A stretch of 64,000 bases of DNA from Azorinus chamasolen (taxonomy: Eukaryota > Mollusca > Bivalvia > Cardiida > Solecurtidae). Location: the NCBI GenBank assembly GCA_963576725.1, contig OY755252.1, positions 50,675,394-50,739,393 of the forward strand, given 5' to 3'. The notes below the pieces were generated by a model. That model was given only the letters and a program-made list of their open reading frames with translations, was not told the DNA's origin and did no database searches. This document shows, one piece after another, positions 11,157-21,075 of the stretch. Made by a program: the position numbers and the translations under genes. Position 1 is the stretch's first letter. Each line of letters begins with the position of its first letter.

Positions 11157-11528
11157 CAAATACCAGTCATGTAACGCTTACTCTGCAAATACCAGTCATG
11201 TAACGCTTACTCTGCAAATACCAGTCATGTAACGCTTACTCAAATCATTTGCAAATACCAGTCATGTAACGCAAATACCAGTCATGTAACGCTTACTCTG
11301 CAAATACCAGTCATGTAACGCCTACTCTGCAAATACCAGTCATGTAACGCTTACTCAAATCCTTTGCAAATACCAGTCATGTAACGCTTACTCAAATTCT
11401 TTGCAAATACCAGTCATGTAACGCTTACTCAAATTCTTTGCAAATACCAGCCATGTAACGCTTACTCAAATTCTTTGCAAATACCAGTCATGTAACGAAT
11501 TTGCAAATACCAGTCATGTAACGCTTAC
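11150..11528. repeat. 29-bp tandem repeat after a B core
   Basis: Units of AATACCAGTCATGTAACGCT then TACTCTGCA, with longer forms containing CAAATTCTTTG. The TTCTTTGCAAA of the B core tip is part of the longer unit, so the array incorporates the element edge. Confidence 0.85.
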
Positions 11529-11540
11529 CAAGCCTATGGT

Positions 11541-11769
11541 AAACCCCTTACTCAATAAACACACCTTTCTTCACATTTGCAAACAGAGTAGACCCAGATC
11601 AGACGGCTTCTATAGAAGCCGTCGGATCAGGTCCTGCTCTGTTTGCGTATGGTATAATATAGATATGATACTACAGTTTCTGTGTCATTGTGTTATTATA
11701 GCCATTAATCTATTTATTATTGATGACATCATTATTTCTTCTAAGAATATTTATGGAATAAATTGTTAA
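11541..11769. mobile_element. Family A element in reverse orientation
   Basis: The left end has CCCCTTACTCAATAAACAC; core 11579-11646 is a nearly perfect hairpin. The right part GATGACATCATTATTTCTTC runs to GTTAA at 11765-11769. Confidence 0.65.
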
Positions 11770-11925
11770 ATGAAGAAGTTAGATTGCAGAAAACTGGCAC
11801 CTCTAAATGGGTTTAGTAACTTGCTAAAGGGTTTTTTTGACAACAGAAAAGCATAGGGTTCACAAATCTTCTCGAATTCATCCTATAAACTTCAACCGTT
11901 AATGCGCGGGAGCCATTTATATATA

Positions 11926-12335
11926 AGGTATTCACAAACAATGTAGACCCAGATTAAACGGGAATCATGTATATATAAGGCATTTACAAACAATGTAGAC
12001 CCAGATCAAACGGGAACTATGTATATATAAGGCATTTACAAACAATGTAGACCCAGATTAAACGGGAACCATGTATAATTATATATATAAGGTATTTACA
12101 AACAATGTAGACCCATATTAAACGGGAACCATGTATATATAAGGCATTTACAAACAATGTAGACCCAGATTAAACGGGAATCATGTATACATAAGGCATT
12201 TACGAACAATGTAGACCCAGATCAAACGGGAACCATGTATATATAAGGCATTTACAAACATTGTAGACCCAGATCAAACGGGAACCATGTGTATATAAGG
12301 CATTTACAAACATTGTAGACACAGATCAAACGGCT
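11926..12335. repeat. ~52-bp tandem repeat from a family A left half
   Basis: Eight units of TATATAAGGCATTTACAAAC, AATGTAGACCCAGATCAAAC and GGGAACCATG. The last runs into CGGCTCCTGG, the A apex. Confidence 0.85.
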
Positions 12336-12414
12336 CCTGGGGGCCCTTGAATCTGCCCAAGTTGTTTATCATAATTATCATTTTCTTCAGTAATAAATTT
12401 TGAGAAAAAATAAT

Positions 12415-12604
12415 ATTCATATAAGGAGGAGTCAGTTTCAATATTCAGATAAGGAGGAGTCAGTTTCAATATTCAGATAAGGAGGAGTCAGTTTCAATAT
12501 TCAGATAAGGAGGAGTCAGTTTCAATATTCAGATAAGGAGTCAGTTTCAATATTCAGATATTCAGATAAGGATGAGTCAGTTTCAATATTCAGACAAGGA
12601 GAGG
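12415..12604. repeat. 28-bp tandem repeat
   Basis: Six to seven units of ATTCAGATAAGGAGGAGTCA then GTTTCAAT, with two short forms; abuts the perfect B arm at 12605. Confidence 0.85.
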
Positions 12605-12836
12605 ACATTACCACAGTAACAACCAGTTTGGATCCTGATGGAAAGACAAAATGATACACAGATGACATGACTGTTTTATTTTATAGTCAAGAGTTAGAAC
12701 ATGGAAGCCGCAAACTGATTTGTTGGTTAGAAAACTGACTAAATGCGATGTGACCACAAAATGAATTACCTCATTCGAGACGACGAGTAAATCGGCATCT
12801 CATCAGGATCCAAACTGGTTGTTACTGTGGTAATGT
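12605..12836. mobile_element. Family B palindrome opened by a 160-bp loop
   Basis: Arms 12605-12640 and 12801-12836 are perfect 36-bp inverse copies (ACATTACCACAGTAACAACC then AGTTTGGATCCTGATG). The loop contains GACGACGAGTAAATCGGCAT near its right side, so the B apex has been split by other DNA. Confidence 0.6.
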
Positions 12837-13139
12837 TTTTAAGAAGAAGGAAGAAAAACACGAAACGTATAGCAGGCGACAAATTATGCAAACGACACTA
12901 TTTGGGAGTTAAGTAAGTTAGTACCAACTACACGAACGTGAACTCAACTTTTATATCATAAATAGGGGTCCAGATAAAATACGTAAAACATTTTCCTTTA
13001 TTTCTCTACCAAACCCATAGTGTGGCCAATCTTTAGAATATCGAAGAAACGGTTCTAAGGAGTGGTCACAGTATAGGGTTTGTGGAGAACAACCACTGTT
13101 AGTATTTCGGTAAGCACATTTATATGTAGCTCTGGACTA

Positions 13140-13965
13140 ACTATGAGCAAGTCAACACAAGTATGTCGTGACCTGGAATAAAGAACACCTACTTCATCGG
13201 TTGACAATCAAGAAATACTTATGCCGTGTCCAAAAGATTATGAATATAAAGGTAGACTTCAAGAAATAGTTATATCCTGCTAATAAAGGTAGACAGTCAA
13301 TAAATAGTTATGTCGTGCTCATGTGATAGATGACAAAGTACCCAGTAATTGTCATGTTGTGCCCTTGAGGTAGACGATAAGATAGCTTTGCCGTGCCCAT
13401 CAGTAAGACGGCCAAGAAATAGTTATGTTGTGCTCATAAAGGTAGACTTCAAGAAAGTGTTAGATCGTGCCTATTAAGCTAGACAGTCGAGAAATAATTA
13501 CATCGTTCCCATTAGCTAGACGGTCAAGAAATGGTTATGTCGTGCTTATTAAAGTATGCGGTCATGACAGAGTTATGTCGTGCCTATAAAAGTAGACGGT
13601 CAAAAAATGTTATGCCGTGCCTATAAATTTAGACTTTAAAAATAGTAATGCCTCGCCCAAAATGGTAGACGGACAAAAATAATTATATCTCATCAAGGCT
13701 GAGGGTCACGAAATGGTTATGCTGTGCTCATAAAGGTAGACGGTCACGAAATGGTTATGTTGTGCTCATAAAGGTAGACGGCCAAGAAATAGTTATGCTG
13801 TGCCCATAAAGATAGACGGTCACGAACTGGTTATGTCGTGCTCATAAAGGTAGACGGTCACGAAATGGTTATGTTGTGCCCATAAAGATAGACGATCACG
13901 AAATGGTTATGTCGTAGACATGGAAAACATAACAGCAATGCCGTAGACATGGGACATAACTTCAA
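13140..13965. repeat. ~38-bp degenerate tandem array
   Basis: About 20 units around GTAGACGGTCAAGAAATAGT then TATGTCGTGCCCATAAA. Divergence is highest at the left and lowest at 13720-13910. Confidence 0.82.
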
Positions 13966-14192
13966 CCTTTATTAGTAAAACATGACATTAAGTTACCAGC
14001 CACGTGTCTTAACAGCCCACCTTTACAAATGGACTAATTTTAGGTGGTCGCCGGAGACAGGGTCTGAGGTTATAAATCTTATGAGTCTGAAATTGTTGAT
14101 TGGTCAGACTTTGAGCAAACTCTAAATCTGATCAATGAGATGCTTGAGAATTATCTCCTAGTCCAGCAGACTGTTTGATATGCTTGATGCCA

Positions 14193-14434
14193 GGTGTTAC
14201 TGTATATGTAGCAAGTAAACTACTCACGTGTTACTGTATATGTAGCAAGTAAACTACTCACGTGTTACTGTATATGTAGCAAGTAAACTACTCACTTGTT
14301 ACTGTATATGTAGCAAGTAAACTACTCACTTGTTACTGTATATGTAGCAAGTAAACTACTCACTTGTTACTGTATATGTAGCAAGTAAACTACTCACGTG
14401 TTACTGTATATGTAGCAAGTAAACTACTCACTTG
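14193..14434. repeat. 34-bp tandem repeat, seven copies
   Basis: GTGTTACTGTATATGTAGCA then AGTAAACTACTCAC, with CGTG/CTTG alternation. Confidence 0.9.
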
Positions 14435-14833
14435 TCTGAGGAGTCCCCCATTAATCGTCTTTAGAAACCTGTACCGTGTTTGACTCAAAAGTGAGCAGTG
14501 TTAAACTCTACTAATCCTGCACAAACTTTATCATATTTAGCTTTTCTCTCGAGTACAAAAGCGGGTGAGTTTTTCTTGGATTTCCGGTCTTATCGCAGAT
14601 AAAACTTCGCATGTACATGAATGGTCGGCAACTACATGGCAGAGCAAATATCTAAATGGGATAGTCCTTCCTCTGATAAAAACTGATATACAATTGAAAA
14701 ATCTTTTGTTTTTAAACTGTCAACCTGTTTCACCATATTAGCATTGACTCACCTGCTGTGAAAATTAATATCTGTTGAAACTCCGATATGTTGTAGTTTT
14801 GACTTTCATTCAAGCTTCTCGGAAACTACTGAC
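14435..14833. other. No gene; B left flank at the right edge
   Basis: Only CATTCAAGCTTCTCGGAAAC, the B flank, is recognisable (about 14807-14826). Confidence 0.5.
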
Positions 14834-16195
14834 TATGTAGCTAACAGCATGGGCACTGGGGAGACGAGTAGCTAACAGAATGGACACTGAGGAGACGAGT
14901 AGCTAACAACATGGACACTGAGGAGACGAGTAGCTAACAACATGGACACTGAGGAGACGAGTAGCTAACAACATGGACCCTGAGGAGACGAGTAGCTAAC
15001 AGAATGGACCCTGAGGAGACGAGTAGCTAACAGAATAGACCTTGAGGAGACGAGTAGCTAACAACATGGACCCTGAGGAGACGAGTAGCTAACAACATGG
15101 ACACTGAGGAGACGAGTAGCTAACAACATGGACCCTGAGGAGACGAGTAGCTAACAACATGGACCCTGAGGAGACGAGTAGCTAACAGAATGGACCCTGA
15201 GGAGACGAGTAGCTAACAGAATAGACCTGAGGAGACGAGTAGCTAACAGAATAGACCCTGAGGAGACGAGTAGCTAACAACATGGACCCTGAGGAGACGA
15301 GTAGCTAACAACATGGACACTGAGGAGACGAGTAGCTAACAGAATAGACCATGAGGAGACGAGTAGCTAACAGCATTGACCCTGAGGAGACGAGTAGCTA
15401 ACAGAATGGACCCTGAGGAGACGAGTAGCTAACAGAATGGACCCTGAGGAGACGAGTAGCTAACAACATGGACACTGAGGAGACGAGTAGCTAACAACAT
15501 GGACCCTGAGGAGACGAGTAGCTAACAGAATGGACCCTGAGGAGACGAGTAGCTAACAGAATGGACCCTGAGGAGACGAGTAGCTAACAACATGGACACT
15601 GAGGAGACGAGTAGCTAACAGAATGGACCCTGAGGAGACGAGTAGCTAACAGCATTGACCCTGAGGAGACGAGTAGCTAACAGAATGGACCCTGAGGAGA
15701 CGAGTAGCTAACAGAATAGACCTTGAGGAGACGAGTAGCTAACAACATGGACCCTGAGGAGACGAGTAGCTAACAACATGGACACTGAGGAGACGAGTAG
15801 CTAACAACATGGACCCTGTGGAGACGAGTAGCTAACAGAATGGACCATGAGGAGATGAGTAGCTAACAACATGGCCACTGAGGAGACTAGTAGCTAAAAG
15901 AATGGACCCTGAGGAGACGAGTAGCTAACAACATGGACCCTGAGGAGACGGGTAGCTAACAGCATAGACCCTGAGGAGACGAGTAGCTAACAACATGGAC
16001 CCTGAGGAGACGAGTAGCTAACAACATGGACCCTGAGGAGACGAATAGCTAACAGAATGGACCCTGAGGAGACGAGTAGCTAACAACATGGACCCTGAGG
16101 AGATGAGTAGCTAACAACATGGACACTGAGGATATGAATAGCTAACAACATGGACCCTGGGGAGACGAGTAGCTAACAGAATGAGCCCTGAGGAG
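14834..16195. repeat. 31-bp tandem array from the B left arm
   Basis: About 44 units of ACCCTGAGGAGACGAGTAGC then TAACARMATGG. Before it lies the B left flank (CATTCAAGCTTCTCGGAAAC); after it come ACTTACTCGGCGTATCATCT and GCAGCC, a B right arm. The array thus sits where a B left arm should be. Confidence 0.9.
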
Positions 16196-16245
16196 ACACT
16201 TACTTACTCGGCGTATCATCTGCAGCCAATCTATTGCAGATCGCT
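16196..16245. mobile_element. B right arm closing the 31-bp array
   Basis: CACTTACTTACTCGGCGTAT then CATCTGCAGCCAATCTATTGC, matching the inverse arm of the B core. Confidence 0.5.
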
Positions 16246-16618
16246 TTTGACAAGAGGAGGGTAAATTTCTTATTTAGGGTGTATTCTGAATTTAGATATT
16301 ATACCCCATTTGCCTATTTTATTAACGGTTGTTGTGGTGGTGTGTTTACTCTCTGTAGAGTGGAACAGATACAGATAAAGTTGGACTGAATTCACCATCT
16401 AGAAAAGTCTTAGTATGTTCATCTGGTTCCAATATTATGCTGGGCTGGTGGATGATGGGAAACAAACACGCGTGTTTTGAGGAAAAACATTCCGCAGACA
16501 ACATGTCCCAAAATAAACCAACCCTATTTTCACTTTATGCCTGCCATGCATTATCATCTGAAAACAAATAGCGTCTACTGCAATTTTAATTGATAAATTT
16601 TATACCCTTTTCACAAAA
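16246..16618. other. No feature recognised
   Basis: No open frame of note or clear repeat. Confidence 0.5.
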
Positions 16619-16684
16619 CAAACAATTTGGATCGTGGTGAGACGTCGAGTTACTCAACGTATCATCTGGACACAAACTGTTTGC
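16619..16684. mobile_element. Family B core
   Basis: CAAACAATTTGGATCGTGGT with inverse TCTGGACACAAACTGTTTG. Confidence 0.55.
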
Positions 16685-16849
16685 AAAGCTGATCATAGAT
16701 GTATGTATAATGCTAGAAGACTTTTCCTCCTATAAGAACTTATTTCGTCTTGTTTTTAAACTACACGTGTATAATAAAGTAAGTGCTCAGATCATCTGCC
16801 GCGATACTCGATATATTTTGTCGCCAATGACGAAATTAAATATCATTTG

Positions 16850-17155
16850 TGTTAATATATTGTAACGATAATAGCGGTAATATATGGCGACAATAAAGGC
16901 GCAATATATGGTTACAATACAGGCGTAATATATAGTTACAATAAAGGCGTAATGTATGGTTACAATAAAGGCGTAATTTATGGTTACAATAAAGGCGTGA
17001 TATATGGTTACAATAAAGGCGTAATGTATGGTTACAATAAAGGCGTAATGTATGGTTACAATAAAGGCATAATGTATTAGAGGCGTAATATATGGTTACA
17101 TTAAATGCGTAATGTATGGTTACAATAAAGGCGTAATGTATGGTTACCGCGTTGA
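16850..17155. repeat. 24-bp satellite block
   Basis: Units of AATAAAGGCGTAATGTATGG then TTAC. First section of a related 2.4-kb block. Confidence 0.85.
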
Positions 17156-18355
17156 CCAATAAAGGTTATAATGGTGGATATACGGTAACAATAATAGCGG
17201 TAATGTATGGTAACAATAATGACGGTAATATTTGGTTACTATAATGGCGCTAATATGTTGAGACACTAATGGCGTATTGTACGGCAGCATAACGACGGCT
17301 ATATATGGAAACAATAAAGTAGGTTCATAATATATGGTACCAATAATGGCGTTAATACATGGTAACAATAATGGCGGTTATTATATGGTAACAATAATGG
17401 CGGTTTATATATGGTAACAATAATGGAGGTTATATATGGTAACAATAATAGAGCTTATATATGGTAACAATAATGGCGGTTTATATATGGTAACAATAAT
17501 GGAGGATATATGGTAACAATAATGGAGGTTATATATGGTAACAATAATGGCGGTTTATATATGGTAACAATAATAGAGGTTATATATGGTAACAATAATG
17601 GAGGTTATATATGGAAACAATAATGGAGGTTTATATATGGTAACAATAATGGCGGTTTATATATGGTAACAATTATAGAGGTTATATATGGTAACAATAA
17701 TGGAGGTTTATATATGGTAACAATAATGGAGGTTATATATGGTAACAATAATGGAGGTTATATATGGTAACAATAATGGCTGTTTATATATGGTAACAAT
17801 AATGGAGGTTATATATGGTAACAATAATAGAGGTTATATATGGTAAGACTAATAGAGGTTATATATGGTAAAAATAATGGCGGTTTATATATGGTAACAA
17901 TAATGCAGGTTATATATGGTAACAAATATGGTAACAATAATGGATGTTATATATGGTAACAATAATAGAGGTTATATGTGGTAACAATAATAGAGGTTAT
18001 ATATGGTAACAATAATGGCGGTTTATATATGGTAACAGTAATAGAGGTTATATATGGTAACAATAATGGCGGTTATATATGGTAACAATAATAGAGGTTA
18101 TATATGGTAACAATAATAGAGGTTATATATGGTAACAATAATGGCGGTTTATATATGGCAACAATAATAGAGGTTATATATGGTAACAATAATGGCGGTT
18201 ATATATGGTAACAATAATGGCGGTTATATATGGTAACAATATTGGAGGTTATACATGTATATAGTAACAAATATGGTAACAATAATGGAGGTTATATATG
18301 GTAACAATAATGGAGGTTATATATGGTAACAATAATGATGGAATTATATGACAAC
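17156..18355. repeat. 24-25-bp satellite block
   Basis: Units of GGTAACAATAATGGAGGTTA then TATAT, with GCGG/GAGG/AGAGG variants. Confidence 0.88.
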
Positions 18356-18560
18356 AATAATCGCAGTAATGTATGACAACAATAATCGCAGTAATGTATG
18401 ATTACAATAATCGCAGTAATGTATGACAACAATAATCGCAGTAATGTATGATTACAATAATCGCAGTAATGTATGACAACAATAATCGCAGTAATGTATG
18501 ATTACAATAATAGCGGTATTATATGATTACAATAATAGCGGTATTATATGACAACAACAA
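18345..18560. repeat. 25/50-bp satellite block
   Basis: AACAATAATCGCAGTAATGT with GACAAC and GATTAC alternating, giving a 50-bp dimer. Confidence 0.85.
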
Positions 18561-18599
18561 TGGCGGTGATTTGTGATGATAATAAAAGCGATAATAACA

Positions 18600-18765
18600 A
18601 TGGCGGTAAAATATTATAAACTGTACGGCAGTAAATATATAGTAACAGCAACGGCGGTAATCTATTATAAACTGTACGGCAGTAAATATATAGTAACAGC
18701 AACGGCGGTAATCTATTATAAACTGTACGGCAGTAAATATATAGTAACAGCAACGGCGGTAATCT
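18600..18765. repeat. 50-bp satellite block, three copies
   Basis: AACTGTACGGCAGTAAATAT, ATAGTAACAGCAACGGCGGT, AATCTATTAT. Confidence 0.88.
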
Positions 18766-19210
18766 ATGGCGATAAAAAGGAGGCAATATATGGCGACAAT
18801 GCTCGCGGTAATAATTGGTTACAATAACGATGGTATTATATAGTTACAATAATTACGGTAATACATGGCAAATATATGTCTAATATATATATGGCAAATA
18901 TATGCGCTAATATATGTCGAAAATAATGGCGGACATATATGATAACAATGACTGTGGTAATATGCTGTGACAGTGCAGATATTTCGACAGTACATATACT
19001 GCAACATTGCGACAAATTAGACATTGCGACAATACACACATTACGACAATACACACATTACGACAATACACACATTACGACAAAACGGACATTTCGACAA
19101 TACATACTTTGCGACATTGCGACAATAGAGATATTTCGACAATACATTACCACATTGCGACAATATATACATTACGACAATACAAACACTGATGCAATAT
19201 ATGTGGTAAC
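18766..19210. repeat. Diverged satellite tail with 17-bp units
   Basis: 18766-18960 holds worn relatives (GGCGACAAT, GGTAATACATGGC). From about 18975 short units ACATTACGACAATACAC dominate. Confidence 0.75.
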
Positions 19211-19541
19211 TAGTTCAAATGAATGATAACTCAGTAGCATTGTATTCAAGATTTATATTTCAGATGTTTTTAATACAACTGTAGTTAATCCATTACTTCA
19301 TGGATAGCCATACTAGTCCCCGCCAAGTTTGATTATAAATCAATTTTATAATGTATTAGAAATATAGAATAAGGGGACAAAGTTAAAGTGTAAAGTTTAA
19401 TGGATTAGATTTACTTCCGAGTGGTCAAGCCCACGGCTGACCTTTGGTGTAATGTTTGCAAACAAGATTAGTACACATGTTCTCGAAGCAAAACCTACAA
19501 GGCACGGTATGGTTCGTCTGATTATAAAACAGACAAATGAC
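19211..19541. other. No feature recognised
   Basis: AT-rich. Confidence 0.5.
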
Positions 19542-19545
19542 TTAA

Positions 19546-19765
19546 CCTTTCCTTCATATCAACACCTTTTCACGCATTTGCAAACAGAGTAGACCCATAT
19601 CAGACGGCTCCGACAAGATCCGTCTGATCAGGATCTGCTCTGTTTGCGTATGGAAAATTATAGATCTGTTTCTACAGTTTCTGCCAAAAGTAAAATGTTT
19701 CTGTATACAATACATGGTCCATAATAAACACCCAGCTCATGAATAGTCAGGATGAATTGTTTTCT
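19546..19765. mobile_element. Family A element, right end eroded
   Basis: TTAA at 19542-19545 precedes CCTTTCCTTC. Core palindrome 19580-19647, then ATTATAGATCTGTTTCTACA and CATGAATAGTCAGG. Confidence 0.65.
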
Positions 19766-19780
19766 GAGAGGCACGTGGTT

Positions 19781-19872
19781 TTGATCCTACTGAAATGCCG
19801 CGTTCTCGGTGTCTTATCGGGATCCTACTGAAATGCCGAGTTACTCGCTGGCTTATCGGGATTCAGGTGGTG
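19781..19872. repeat. Two tandem B apex units
   Basis: GATCCTACTGAAATGCCG...CTTATCGGGAT occurs twice, about 42 bp apart, followed by GGGCTAAGGGCTAAG. Confidence 0.5.
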
Positions 19873-20010
19873 GGCTAAGGGCTAAGTGTTTAAGACTTTG
19901 TCGACATAAACAAACAATATCCCTGGGATGGCTCATAATCAAACATTATTCCTCGGATGGTTCATGTCAAAACAGTTTGCAGATAACGGGCAAGACGTGA
20001 TAACACTTAA

Positions 20011-20542
20011 CCCGGTCCCTCATATATAGAGACGCTTTTTGAAGATTTTGCAAACAGAGTGTAGACCCAGATCACACCGGATCAGACGGCTCCTGTAAGA
20101 GTCAGGGATTGCTCTGTTTGCTTATGAAATAACATAAATGTGTTCTACAATCTGTGCTATGGTAAACATTCTCTTGTCTATAATGTCATTATAGATATTC
20201 GGCTAATTACTGATGTGCATGATGTCATTATAGATACTTAGATAGTCGGCTAATTACTGATGTGCATGATGTCATTATAGATAGTCGGCTAATTACTGAT
20301 GTGCATGATGTCATTATAGATAGTCGGCTAATTACTGGTGTGCCTGATGGCATTATTGATAGTCGGCTAATTACTGGTGTGCGTGATATCATTATAGATA
20401 GTCGACTAATTACTGATGTGCGTGATGTCATTATAGATAGTCGGCTAATTACTGATGTGCGTGATGTCATTATAAATAGTCGGCTAATTATTGATGTGCA
20501 TGATGTCATTATATCTGGCATGACTATTCATGAGGGAAAAGG
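20011..20542. mobile_element. Family A element with an internal tandem array (TTAA flanks)
   Basis: CCCGGTCCCTCATATA at the left and CATGAGGGAAAAGG at the right, with TTAA at 20007-20010 and 20543-20546. Core 20050-20122 is intact. The subterminal block is repeated eight to nine times in tandem (20180-20515), which enlarges the element to 532 bp. Confidence 0.8.
20180..20515. repeat. 39-bp tandem repeat inside a family A element
   Basis: Unit built on GTCATTATAGATAGTCGGCT followed by AATTACTGATGTGCATGAT; one copy is 47 bp. The unit is the A subterminal block (GTCATTAT...TCAGCTAATA) multiplied. Open frames on both strands here are artefacts of 39 being divisible by three. Confidence 0.85.
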
Positions 20543-20814
20543 TTAAGCAGTTTATCTTAAGTTCTAGTTTCACAGCTTATGTAATATATGTAATAATAAT
20601 CATAATAATTATAAAGAATTTATTTAATGAGGGAACATGTTTGGTAATAACCAATCTTCCACGAGGTCCTCAATGTGTGACTTGAAAATCGCCCATACGA
20701 CATTGCTGTGACATTTAGCTAAATTGGTAGTATTATTCTTTTGATTTTTCGAAGGGTTATATCATATCAACAAGCTTGTATGTTTTTTTCATATATCAAA
20801 TTACATCTTTACCT

Positions 20815-21075
20815 GAACATATTCACGCAAGAATAAGCATGAATGACAATAAGATGAAATTTTATAATGACATATAAACACAGAATGTTTTGGCCTCGGC
20901 AGAAACAGTAGCCTATCAGATCTGTATTACTGCATGAGCACTATTATGGGTATGGCAGAAACATTGAAGTCATATAATTATATTATTCTTTAAGAGAGCA
21001 GATCCTGATCAGACGTCTCCTACAGTGGCCGTCTGATATTGTTCTACTCTGTTTGCAAAAGCGTGACAATGCGTT
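20815..21075. mobile_element. Family A element abutting the 5.3-kb satellite
   Basis: The left half includes TTATAATGACATATAAACAC and GTTTTGGCCTCGGCAGAAAC. Core 20994-21056 ends GTTTGCAAAAGCGTG, after which the 42/44-bp array begins. Its right terminus is not seen. Confidence 0.6.

Noticed and set aside
14193..16195. CRISPR array
   Set aside because: Repeats are back-to-back without unique spacers, the DNA is eukaryotic and no cas genes are present.
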